A program made the translations under genes and the position numbers. A stretch of DNA of 24,319 nucleotides from positions 1 through 24,319 of IMG/VR virus record IMGVR_UViG_3300024999_000391, one strand, 5' to 3'. Of this stretch, positions 1 through 5,334 are shown one piece after another (the first letter of the stretch is position 1; every line of letters starts with the position of its first letter). Source of the DNA: a virus. The notes under the pieces were generated by a model, which was given only the letters and a program-made list of their open reading frames with translations, did not search any database and had not been told where the DNA came from.

Positions 1-207
1 CGCGCCCGTCAACTTGGATACGACAATTATGACCATGCCATAGTCACCATGTATCAAGACGAGTGGTTGAGTTACCGACAAACAGGGGAATGGTTTGATA
101 AAACTTGGTACACTGTGGCATGGCGGTTGAAAAATATGGGCATCCCGGCGAGACCCAGGGGCGGGAAGAACCACAAGGCGAGTTATTATAAAGGAGCTGC
201 TAAATGA
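1..207 (+). CDS. C-terminal part of a helix-turn-helix-like DNA-binding protein (5' end outside window)
   Basis: The frame is open from base 1 and stops at TGA 205-207, giving 68 residues with no visible start, so the gene is cut by the window edge. The visible part reads like the small HTH modules found in phage homing-endonuclease and resolvase-like proteins: a short acidic helix (VTMYQDEWLSYRQTGEWF), a second helix (TVAWRLKNMGI) and a basic tail (PARPRGGKNHKA). In such modules the second helix and basic tail contact DNA. The stop overlaps the next gene's start as ATGA, so the two are probably translationally coupled. The DNA-binding role is inferred from pattern only; the N-terminal part could carry a nuclease or other domain that I cannot see. 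Confidence 0.6.
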   Translation, partial: RARQLGYDNYDHAIVTMYQDEWLSYRQTGEWFDKTWYTVAWRLKNMGIPARPRGGKNHKASYYKGAAK

Positions 208-386
208 CCACACCCTACGACACCTGCCCGGTTTGCGGCAAAAGACCAATCCCCGGCTATGTGCCGCGCCACGGAATATATCTTGAAACTCATTGCCTGA
301 AATGCCATCAGGCGAACCCGGACAGCCGGGAGAATTACAAGCGTAATCCATCAACAATCGGACATCGGGGAGGGGCGCGGTCGTGA
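204..386 (+). CDS. Small zinc-ribbon protein (60 aa)
   Basis: Two CxxC knuckles are visible, C8-x2-C11 (CPVC) and C31-x2-C34 (CLKC), separated by 19 residues. This is the layout of a four-cysteine zinc ribbon. The rest is polar and basic. The ATG lies in an ATGA overlap with the upstream HTH-like gene, preceded by AAGGAG (about 7 bases upstream), which supports this start. The stop TGA overlaps the GTG start of the next gene. Phages often carry such small ribbons as nucleic-acid or protein adaptors, but no specific target can be assigned. Confidence 0.7.
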   Translation: MTTPYDTCPVCGKRPIPGYVPRHGIYLETHCLKCHQANPDSRENYKRNPSTIGHRGGARS

Positions 387-871
387 CGGCTATCGAAATC
401 GAGCTTGCTGTGGCTAAGTTTTTGAACTGGCGAACACATTTAATCATACCAAACGTTTCATGGGGTCTGTTTGATTACGAAATGGATATGGCTGTTATCA
501 CGAAGTCCAACAGGTTATGGGAAGTTGAAATAAAAGTCTCGAAATCCGACCTGAAAGCCGATTTAAAAAAGCGACGGCAACATAATGACCATAGAGTCAG
601 CAGACTATATTTCGCCATTCCGGAAAGCCTTGTGCCAAACATTGAGTTAATACCTGAACGGGCGGGCGTGCTTATGGTTTTGCCAGATTTTAAAGTGATC
701 GAAATCAGGAAACCAAAGACCTTGCCCGCTCCTGCACTGGACACACAGGAAATTAATAAACTCCAAAAATTACTATCTATGCGGATTTGGGGTTTAAAGC
801 GGAAATTAATTAGGATGAGGAATAGCCGCCAAACGCATCCAGCACGAAACCCAACAGATGAAACTTTTTAA
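383..871 (+). CDS. MmcB-like PD-(D/E)XK family protein (162 aa)
   Basis: The pattern D35, then E47-V-E49-I-K51 (EVEIKVSKSDLKADLKK), followed by RLYFAIPESL and ERAGVLMV, matches the layout of MmcB/DUF1052-type proteins. These belong to the PD-(D/E)XK nuclease superfamily and are linked to DNA repair; D35, E49 and K51 would be the metal-binding and catalytic residues. Start: GTG 383-385 sits in a GTGA overlap with the preceding stop, with a GGGAGGGG-like ribosome site before it. The C-terminal 40 residues are basic and probably touch DNA. MmcB membership is from pattern memory rather than alignment. A role in phage DNA processing, repair or restriction evasion is inference. Confidence 0.6.
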   Translation: MTAIEIELAVAKFLNWRTHLIIPNVSWGLFDYEMDMAVITKSNRLWEVEIKVSKSDLKADLKKRRQHNDHRVSRLYFAIPESLVPNIELIPERAGVLMVLPDFKVIEIRKPKTLPAPALDTQEINKLQKLLSMRIWGLKRKLIRMRNSRQTHPARNPTDETF

Positions 872-887
872 GTAGAGGGGCCAAGCC

Positions 888-1136
888 ATGACAAATGACA
901 TTTTCACCAAAAAAATAGATGTAGAATTAACAGGCTGGCAAGTTCAGGAATTAAAGCCGTTTATTACCGCTATGTTTGATAAAAAGATCAATCCGGATAG
1001 CAATTGCGCTCTTGTCGCACAGGTTTATATCAACAGCCCCACCGACATATCTCTTGTCGTGATAATGGCCGATCCGGTTGCAGCCAAAGAGATTCGAGAA
1101 TCTTCGGTCAGAAATGTCATGAGGCACAAGAAATGA
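888..1136 (+). CDS. Hypothetical phage protein (82 aa)
   Basis: The ATG at 888 follows an AGAGGGG ribosome site. The protein is soluble, mixed alpha/beta in look, with no signal peptide or membrane segment. It has one hydrophobic strand pair (CALVAQVYI, ISLVVIMAD) and a basic C-terminal end (RNVMRHKK). I recognise no family. The stop overlaps the next ATG as ATGA, so it belongs to the coupled rightward cluster. Confidence 0.55.
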   Translation: MTNDIFTKKIDVELTGWQVQELKPFITAMFDKKINPDSNCALVAQVYINSPTDISLVVIMADPVAAKEIRESSVRNVMRHKK

Positions 1137-1267
1137 CCAATCAAAAATGCAACTCGTTTTACTGCCAGCGCAAACACCAATGCGGCAGGTACGAAAACAC
1201 ACCCAAAGCGCTGGCGATGCGGAGCGCAAAACAACAAATAAAAGCCAGAATTGAGGCCAGCAAATGA
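1133..1267 (+). CDS. Tiny Cys-cluster protein (44 aa)
   Basis: The gene starts at ATG 1133 inside an ATGA overlap with the upstream stop. An upstream in-frame ATG at 1004 would overlap the previous gene by 133 bases and is less likely. The N-terminus has C6-x4-C11-x5-C17 (KCNSFYCQRKHQCGRY) and a nearby histidine, consistent with a small zinc site. The rest is a basic helix (KQQIKARIEASK). The next gene has a similar spaced-cysteine start, so the two may be related. Function unknown. Confidence 0.5.
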   Translation: MTNQKCNSFYCQRKHQCGRYENTPKALAMRSAKQQIKARIEASK

Positions 1268-1470
1268 TAGACACAATATGCGGCAACTGGGCCAAGTGCG
1301 GACGGTCTGCAAAGTGCGGCCGCAATCCAGCCGTTAGACAAAAAACAGGGCCATGTTCTCACGCTGATTTTACGCCTGAAACGCCATGGGTGTGTTTTTT
1401 GTTGGCGACGTTCAAAAATTACCGGAGGCCGACAAATGATAGCCAGCCCACACCTATACGAAAAAGTTAA
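1264..1470 (+). CDS. Small Cys-rich protein (68 aa)
   Basis: The ATG at 1264 overlaps the preceding TGA (ATGA), with TTGAGG upstream as a possible ribosome site. The N-terminus has C6-x5-C12-x5-C18 followed by C31 and H33 (CGNWAKCGRSAKCG, then PCSH), suggesting metal binding. It resembles the preceding 44-aa protein in cysteine spacing. Its last 35 bases overlap the next gene in another frame, so the C-terminus is less certain. No family recognised. Confidence 0.5.
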   Translation: MIDTICGNWAKCGRSAKCGRNPAVRQKTGPCSHADFTPETPWVCFLLATFKNYRRPTNDSQPTPIRKS

Positions 1471-1768
1471 GATTTGGTATCGGAAAAAGAACCGCGCCAT
1501 GCCTTACCATGGCAAAATCGGCTATGTGCTTATATCGGGCAGAGGCAAGCCCAGGAATCATCTAATCAAGATTTTGAACGGTCCAAAAGTTGTCGTGCCG
1601 TGCGGGAACCTGCAACCGGTGCGGACGTCTTTAACAAATGGCATAAGGATCGGTCCAGATAAAAAATGCGATTCTTTTATGGCCTGTCCCATATGTGATG
1701 GAAGTGGACAGATACCAGCGCCTGACGGGTACGCCATTTGTAAAGTGTGCTTCCACAAAAAATGTTAG
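1436..1768 (+). CDS. Basic small-barrel plus zinc-ribbon protein (110 aa)
   Basis: The ATG at 1436 has a good ribosome site (CCGGAGG) nine bases upstream. Residues 10-65 are basic and beta-rich with a KOW-like look (GKIGYVLISG, then VVVPCGNLQP). Residues 78-110 carry C84-x2-C87 and C102-x2-C105 (CPICDGSGQ, CKVCFHKKC), a DnaJ-like zinc knuckle pair. The combination suggests a nucleic-acid-binding adaptor; the exact role is unknown. It overlaps the previous gene by 35 bases, unusual next to the 4-base overlaps elsewhere in this cluster, but the strong ribosome site and the cysteine pattern support it. Confidence 0.6.
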   Translation: MIASPHLYEKVKIWYRKKNRAMPYHGKIGYVLISGRGKPRNHLIKILNGPKVVVPCGNLQPVRTSLTNGIRIGPDKKCDSFMACPICDGSGQIPAPDGYAICKVCFHKKC

Positions 1769-1788
1769 AAAAGCCGAACACAAACAGG

Positions 1789-1809
1789 CCCGGAAGCGCC
1801 AGTTCCGGG
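1789..1809. other. Inverted repeat (7-bp stem, 7-nt loop) before a small gene
   Basis: CCCGGAA at 1789-1795 pairs with TTCCGGG at 1803-1809. It lies in the 54-base gap between two plus-strand genes and ends three bases before the GGAGG ribosome site of the next gene. No T-run follows, so it is not a clear terminator; it could modulate translation or stabilise RNA. A stem this short can also occur by chance. Confidence 0.3.
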
Positions 1810-1822
1810 AATGGAGGAAGAT

Positions 1823-1969
1823 GTGAAAAAAAGAAACCCAGACTGGAAGGGCAGGATAGGAAAACGGTTTAGATTTTTAACCTTCCGTTTTGAATGGGGC
1901 CGGATGTGTTATAACACAAATTGCAATGGAGAAACCATTAAAGCATGGTGGGAATGGGAGAAGATATGA
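1823..1969 (+). CDS. Hypothetical basic protein (48 aa)
   Basis: I chose GTG 1823 because GGAGG (1813-1817) lies five bases upstream. An in-frame ATG at 1811 would put that site inside the gene. The protein starts MKKRNPDWKGRIGKRFRF, is basic and aromatic, has two cysteines (CYNTNC), and ends in a tryptophan-rich helix (AWWEWEKI). The stop TGA overlaps the next ATG as ATGA, which supports it being translated. I recognise no family. Confidence 0.5.
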   Translation: MKKRNPDWKGRIGKRFRFLTFRFEWGRMCYNTNCNGETIKAWWEWEKI

Positions 1970-2157
1970 CCAGTGATTTCAAGGACAAATTATGGTGCGA
2001 TTTAAAAACTGATCAAGAAAGAGCCGATTTTATCCGATCAGGGCGGGCACTCGAAACCGGTATTATCGCACAGGCGATAGTTGAAGATGTAGCTACAGCT
2101 TTCGAGTTCCGGGCGGGACATCTGGTCGCGCCGAACCCGCCCGGATATGGCTACTGA
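1966..2157 (+). CDS. Hypothetical acidic protein (63 aa)
   Basis: The ATG at 1966 in an ATGA overlap is preferred over the in-frame ATG at 1945, which lies inside the upstream gene. The product is acidic and helical at the start (MTSDFKDKLWCDLKTDQERA) and has no clear motif. This is the last gene of the rightward cluster. Its stop (2155-2157) overlaps by 7 bp the stop of the leftward DUF1353 gene, so the two transcription units meet tail to tail with no spacer. Confidence 0.5.
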   Translation: MTSDFKDKLWCDLKTDQERADFIRSGRALETGIIAQAIVEDVATAFEFRAGHLVAPNPPGYGY

Positions 2158-2612
2158 ATGCACGTGTACCCCCGTACCGCCAGCCAGACGCATTCCGACC
2201 AAATAAAAGCCCATACGGTTCTGACGGCCCGGAGAACAGCGCTTTTTGATTGGTTTGCCAGCCGGATCATTTCCTCTCTCGTCATGTCAGCCAATAAATG
2301 ATCGGCTTGGCATCGCTGAAATTTGGTGATTACTCCCATTGCATACATTTGGCACAATGCGTCATGAAGACACGAAGACATCATGATCCCCTCATGGTCT
2401 GGGCATGGGCCGGACGCCCCGTTCCATTGGTAGCCTCGTTTTAACGTCAGCTTTCCAGCTTTGGTGTATTCGATAAGTTCGTGGCAGAAAGGTCGGAGCG
2501 GGAAAATAAAGGTGAGGAATGTTATATCCTCAAGCAATCTGTATTTCCATCCGTTTGCAAGCTGCTTCGGCAACGTCACATAGCGGAAGCGTCCGTTGAT
2601 TATTCTGGTCAT
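2151..2612 (-). CDS. DUF1353 family phage protein (153 aa)
   Basis: The core GYQWNGASGP, then SSCLHDALCQMY and a later AD pair, is the recognisable pattern of DUF1353, a family common in phage genomes and usually found near lysis or tail genes. Conserved Trp, Asn, Asp and His residues suggest an enzyme-like pocket, but no activity is established to my knowledge. The last third has a hydrophobic helix (AVRTVWAFIWSECVWLAV) that could touch the membrane. The ATG at 2612 overlaps the upstream stop (ATGA). It is the last gene of the leftward late operon. Confidence 0.75.
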   Translation of the reverse strand: MTRIINGRFRYVTLPKQLANGWKYRLLEDITFLTFIFPLRPFCHELIEYTKAGKLTLKRGYQWNGASGPCPDHEGIMMSSCLHDALCQMYAMGVITKFQRCQADHLLADMTREEMIRLANQSKSAVLRAVRTVWAFIWSECVWLAVRGYTCIQ

Positions 2613-2779
2613 ATCATATCGCTCGTATCGTAAATAATTTCCTGTCTTGCCGCTCGCCGCGTTCGCTTTGAGTACCGGCGCTTCGCCTTTCGGATTTCGC
2701 CGCGCTTAACTGAATAAACCTGCCTCGCCTTGGTTAAGCAGTCGTTTTCTTCCCATGATTTTATCGGCAGCTTCTTCAT
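2609..2779 (-). CDS. Very basic small protein (56 aa)
   Basis: This frame runs from ATG 2779 to TGA 2609. It begins MKKLPIKSWEENDCLTKARQ and continues as an Arg/Lys-rich helix (RKAKRRYSKRTRRAARQE). Both ends are 4-base ATGA overlaps, with the membrane protein upstream and the DUF1353 gene downstream. That is strong context for a real gene despite its size. The charge suggests nucleic-acid or membrane-phosphate binding; function unknown. Confidence 0.55.
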   Translation of the reverse strand: MKKLPIKSWEENDCLTKARQVYSVKRGEIRKAKRRYSKRTRRAARQEIIYDTSDMI

Positions 2780-2901
2780 TTGTGCACCATTTCCGGAATC
2801 GAAACTTTGACCGGCTCGTTCCGGTATAGATCAACAATCCCCAGAGCAAAAACCGCCGTAACGAGCCATAGAATCAACAGGCTTATTATGAGTTGCTTCA
2901 T
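2776..2901 (-). CDS. Small single-pass membrane or secreted protein (41 aa)
   Basis: The frame from ATG 2901 to TGA 2776 encodes MKQLIISLLILWLVTAVFAL followed by a short polar tail. Residues 3-22 form one hydrophobic segment with a positively charged N-terminus: either a membrane anchor or a signal peptide (possible cleavage after VFA). The stop overlaps the next ATG as ATGA. With a lysozyme 1.6 kb upstream in the same operon, a lysis-related or superinfection role is possible but unproven. The ribosome site is weak (GGATAAAA). Confidence 0.5.
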   Translation of the reverse strand: MKQLIISLLILWLVTAVFALGIVDLYRNEPVKVSIPEMVHK

Positions 2902-2904
2902 TTT

Positions 2905-3165
2905 TTATCCGTCAAGAGGTAAGCAATGTCCAAGTCGCCCTTGATGGGGGCTCGCACCTTGCGCTGTTTTTAACAAATGGCACACACCGTCACCGTTTTT
3001 ATGGCAATCAATGCACTCTTCGCGGGTTAGATTTTCTTCTTTAAACTCAAAGGGGCATTTCGCTTTTGAATTTATTATTGTGTCGCTAATCTGTTGGGTA
3101 GTGTATCCATCGCCAGCCCACCCACCACACCGACCGGAACAGTTTCTATTGCCTATTGTTACCAT
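2905..3165 (-). CDS. Cys-rich hypothetical protein (86 aa)
   Basis: Cysteines are grouped as CSGRC near residue 9, then a lone Cys near residue 37, CIDCH near 51-55 and GVCH near 62. This suggests one or two metal or disulphide sites. The start at ATG 3165 overlaps the end of the upstream 61-aa gene by 20 bases. No family is recognised. The Gly/Cys-rich N-terminus (SGRCGGWAGDGYTTQQ) looks structured rather than random. Confidence 0.45.
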   Translation of the reverse strand: MVTIGNRNCSGRCGGWAGDGYTTQQISDTIINSKAKCPFEFKEENLTREECIDCHKNGDGVCHLLKTAQGASPHQGRLGHCLPLDG

Positions 3166-3331
3166 TGTTTATATCATTCCTTATGTCTTGTGCCATTACC
3201 CACAATTTTCTCCCACTACAAGGACCGGATAAGAAAAGAACCTTTAAAAAATTATCTTTTATTTCTTCAACTTTTGCAAAGTCGCCATCATTGTCAAGGA
3301 TGCGGTCTCCAATTACAATTGCGATATCCAT
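3146..3331 (-). CDS. Hypothetical protein (61 aa)
   Basis: The product is MDIAIVIGDRILDNDGDFAK followed by a beta-rich middle (FLKVLFLSGPCSGRKLWVMA) and an Asn-rich end. This resembles small SH3-like or KOW-like barrels (G-x-x-V/I turns), but the match is loose. There is no strong ribosome site before ATG 3331. It lies in the run of small leftward genes downstream of the lysis segment. Confidence 0.45.
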   Translation of the reverse strand: MDIAIVIGDRILDNDGDFAKVEEIKDNFLKVLFLSGPCSGRKLWVMAQDIRNDINNGNNRQ

Positions 3332-3373
3332 TTGTAATTCTAAAGCTACAAAACAAAAGACATTTTGACCGGG

Positions 3374-3841
3374 TTAAAACTTATTCACTTCCAAAAAGCT
3401 TTCCAGCCGGTTCAACGTGTTGTTTAGCCGTGCAATAAGCTCCGGCATGTCTTCCTGCCAGTTCGTCGGCGTGGCTTTCGGGAAATCATCAAGGCCGGAT
3501 GCAGGGGCAGGCACCGCTGAGCCTTCTTTAAAAGTGTATTTAAAGGGCACATCGGTTTCCCCGATCATCGGCTTGATCTGTTGAATGAGTGACCCGCTGG
3601 ATTCATCGTTTGTGTATCCTTCCGCCGGGATTTTCACAACCTGATATTTTTTATTTCGGTCGAGGTTGAGAACATATTCCCCGGTGCAGATCGTTTCTTC
3701 CTTGTCCTTACCGTCCTCGACAAAGAGCAGTTGGACGCATCCATTCGGCCCGACAATAAACTTCACCGGAATGCCCTGGAATTTGGTAACGTTTTTCGCT
3801 TCTTCCGCTGTGTAAACAAGTTTGCATGCTTTTAATGCCAT
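3374..3841 (-). CDS. Hypothetical phage protein (155 aa)
   Basis: The ATG at 3841 has a clear ribosome site (AGGAGAA) about 6 bases upstream. The N-terminal two thirds is beta-rich (VTKFQGIPVKFIVGPNGCVQ). It is followed by a Pro/Ala linker (AVPAPASGLDDFPKATPT) and a C-terminal amphipathic helix (LIARLNNTLNRLESFLE) that could form a coiled coil. No family recognised. The 48 bases upstream carry a short hairpin, so this gene may be separately controlled within the operon. Confidence 0.55.
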   Translation of the reverse strand: MALKACKLVYTAEEAKNVTKFQGIPVKFIVGPNGCVQLLFVEDGKDKEETICTGEYVLNLDRNKKYQVVKIPAEGYTNDESSGSLIQQIKPMIGETDVPFKYTFKEGSAVPAPASGLDDFPKATPTNWQEDMPELIARLNNTLNRLESFLEVNKF

Positions 3842-3869
3842 GATCGTTCTCCTGTTTTTATCGGTTATC

Positions 3870-3886
3870 GGCTGGCGAATCCAGCC
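3870..3886. other. Inverted repeat (6-bp stem, 5-nt loop) in an intergenic gap
   Basis: GGCTGG (3870-3875) pairs with CCAGCC (3881-3886) around CGAAT. It occupies the gap between the 69-aa and 155-aa leftward genes. On the minus strand it is not followed by a T-run, so it is not a standard late-operon terminator. It might affect RNA stability or translation of the downstream gene. Chance occurrence cannot be excluded. Confidence 0.3.
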
Positions 3887-3889
3887 ATT

Positions 3890-4099
3890 TTAAAAATAAC
3901 AAGGATAATCCTCATAATACCGTTGCTCAGGCTCTACAACCTTCCAAAGCCCCAGCTCAAACCGGTCGTCCAGCCACAAACTTGCTGCCGTCAAGTTGCC
4001 ATATTGTCCGATCAAGAGGGTTTCTGCCCGGTGGATCGGCCGAATTGTGCGGCACAATATTTCAAGCGCATTGCAGATAAAAATAAAAAATATTCTCAT
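3890..4099 (-). CDS. Hypothetical protein with hydrophobic N-terminus (69 aa)
   Basis: The ATG at 4099 overlaps the upstream stop (ATGA), with GAGGG just upstream. The N-terminus MRIFFIFICNALEILCRTIR is hydrophobic but short, so it may be a membrane-associated helix. The rest is polar and aromatic (RYYEDYPCYF at the end). No family recognised. It lies two genes downstream of a zinc-ribbon protein and three downstream of the lysozyme. Confidence 0.45.
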   Translation of the reverse strand: MRIFFIFICNALEILCRTIRPIHRAETLLIGQYGNLTAASLWLDDRFELGLWKVVEPEQRYYEDYPCYF

Positions 4100-4263
4100 C
4101 CCTCATCCAACCATTCAAATAATTTAAAAATCCCATACTGAACTGTGCCAATAATAACACAGCCCGCAACGACGGTCAAGATCGAAACAACCCTGAAGAT
4201 TTCTTCGATTGTCGTTGTGTCTTTCGGCGTGTACCACCGTGGGCCTATTTTATCAATCATCAT
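4096..4263 (-). CDS. Small membrane protein (55 aa)
   Basis: Start at the double ATG 4263/4260, which overlaps the upstream zinc-ribbon stop; GGGGGCAGG lies just before it. A longer frame from 4320 would sit inside the upstream gene. After a polar N-terminus (MMIDKIGPRWYTPKDTTTIE), residues 22-45 form one membrane segment (FRVVSILTVVAGCVIIGTV), and the C-terminus is short and acidic. One transmembrane segment close to a lysozyme makes a holin or antiholin role possible, but no family signature supports it. Confidence 0.5.
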   Translation of the reverse strand: MMIDKIGPRWYTPKDTTTIEEIFRVVSILTVVAGCVIIGTVQYGIFKLFEWLDEG

Positions 4264-4474
4264 CCTGCCCCCACCCGTTTGTGAGCCACCACCATAAAGC
4301 AGAAGCATAACTCCCTTCATAGGTCATCAACCATCCATTAAATGGGAAATACTGTGTCACATTGGCCCAAAAGCCATACATGCAATTACATTCCGGATTT
4401 TGGCAGAATAGATGAGGCAGGCCAAAATAGATGATTTTGAAAGGCTTTCCGCCGCACTGTGGGCATGATCTCAT
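4253..4474 (-). CDS. Zinc-ribbon protein, Lar-like N-terminus (73 aa)
   Basis: C4-x2-C7 (CPQCGGKPF) and C24...C29, C31 (CQNPECNC) form a zinc ribbon. The CPxCGGKP opening resembles the Lar family of restriction-alleviation proteins and many small phage ribbons. The C-terminal half is rich in aromatic residues (ALWWWLTNGWGQ). The start overlaps the lysozyme stop (ATGA) and the stop overlaps the start of the membrane protein. A restriction-related role is only a resemblance. Confidence 0.6.
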   Translation of the reverse strand: MRSCPQCGGKPFKIIYFGLPHLFCQNPECNCMYGFWANVTQYFPFNGWLMTYEGSYASALWWWLTNGWGQDDD

Positions 4475-4905
4475 TTTTTACCCTCATTAATAACTTCGCA
4501 AACCATTTTTACCAAGTTCTTTGACCGATCACCGACTTGCCGATACCAGAGAGACATAACCATATTTTCTTTCATCGCCTGCCAGTTTTTATCCTTAACG
4601 GCCTGAATCAATTTTTTAAATTCACGGAAACCATTATACCCAAGATTTAACCGCATATCAACTAAAACATGCTGTATGTTCTCCGGTAAAACCGCAAATT
4701 GGCTGAAGATATCTGAAAGGTCGTCAGTACATTCGTCAATGTCATTCTGAAGCAAATCCATAGCCTCAGCGAACGTAATGCCCTTTCCTTCGAGGTTTCG
4801 GCCTGCCCCAATGGTAAGATAACCCGCAGGGCATTTATAAGGCTTTAATTGGACGCCCTCATGCCGGATAATTTGATTTGTGAGTTTGTTTAATAAGTCC
4901 ATCAT
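4471..4905 (-). CDS. GH24 phage lysozyme (endolysin)
   Basis: T4-type lysozymes cut the glycan strands of peptidoglycan to lyse the host. From ATG 4905 the protein has IIRHEGVQLKPYKCPAGYLT: E16, C25 and T31 stand 9 and 6 residues apart, as E11, D20 and T26 do in T4 lysozyme. Cysteine at the Asp position is a known active variant of the family. The length (144 aa) suits a single-domain enzyme. I use the double ATG at 4905/4902, overlapping the upstream stop after GAAGGGGG. A longer frame from 4971 would add 22 residues encoded inside the upstream gene. No signal-anchor sequence is present, so a holin should release it. The membrane protein just upstream is the natural candidate partner. Confidence 0.9.
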   Translation of the reverse strand: MMDLLNKLTNQIIRHEGVQLKPYKCPAGYLTIGAGRNLEGKGITFAEAMDLLQNDIDECTDDLSDIFSQFAVLPENIQHVLVDMRLNLGYNGFREFKKLIQAVKDKNWQAMKENMVMSLWYRQVGDRSKNLVKMVCEVINEGKK

Positions 4906-5318
4906 TCCCCCTTCTGTATCGGATAACTCCCGCCAAATCCCCGGCCTGTACTTCCATTCAAATGCTCCCAAGCCGAATGGTTTTGGGGGATCGGCAAGAA
5001 CGGCTCAATTCGCGTCATAAACAGATCAATTGTGTGGAGCTTGTCATTTACCGTGTCCCATCTCTTTTGCGTCTCTTCTTTCGCAAGATCCCGCTTTATT
5101 TCGCTGTGCTCGCGGTACTTCGATAATTCATCACGAAGAACGGAGATTTCGGAACAGACTTTCGATTGGCATCCAGATTGAACCGATTTGCAATCTTCAA
5201 TCCTCATAAATGTGGTTTTGAATTCGTTCAGTGCGATTCGGTAAATAATACCAACCATAACCGTTATCCCAACAATAATCGCTACCAGAGAAGCTGCTTC
5301 AGTTATCGTGTAAGACAA
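4902..5318 (-). CDS. Membrane-anchored coiled-coil protein, putative lysis accessory (138 aa)
   Basis: The start is TTG at 5318-5316 with AAGGAA about 9 bases upstream; no ATG fits. Residues 10-30 form one membrane segment (SLVAIIVGITVMVGIIYRIA). They are followed by three cysteines (C43, C50, C55) and a long charged, coiled-coil-prone stretch (VLRDELSKYREHSEIKRDLA). Its place between the last tail gene and the lysozyme is the classic holin or spanin slot. The one-pass layout with a long soluble domain fits an inner-membrane spanin or regulatory partner better than a pore-forming holin. No lipobox is seen here or nearby, so an outer-membrane spanin partner is not identified. Confidence 0.6.
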   Translation of the reverse strand: MSYTITEAASLVAIIVGITVMVGIIYRIALNEFKTTFMRIEDCKSVQSGCQSKVCSEISVLRDELSKYREHSEIKRDLAKEETQKRWDTVNDKLHTIDLFMTRIEPFLPIPQNHSAWEHLNGSTGRGFGGSYPIQKGE

Positions 5319-5334
5319 TTTTCAGGTTCCTTTC

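Noticed and set aside
951-1500. Minus-strand open frames of 95-124 codons opposite the small rightward genes
   Set aside because: The rightward genes are linked by ATGA overlaps and have cysteine motifs; the opposing frames have Cys/Phe/Arg-rich random-looking products and no such links.
1698-1826. Plus-strand frame of 42 codons ending in a GTGA overlap with the start at 1823
   Set aside because: Its basic tail looks coding and the overlap is attractive, but most of it lies inside the zinc-ribbon gene in another frame and its ATG has no ribosome site. Left out, though it may be real.
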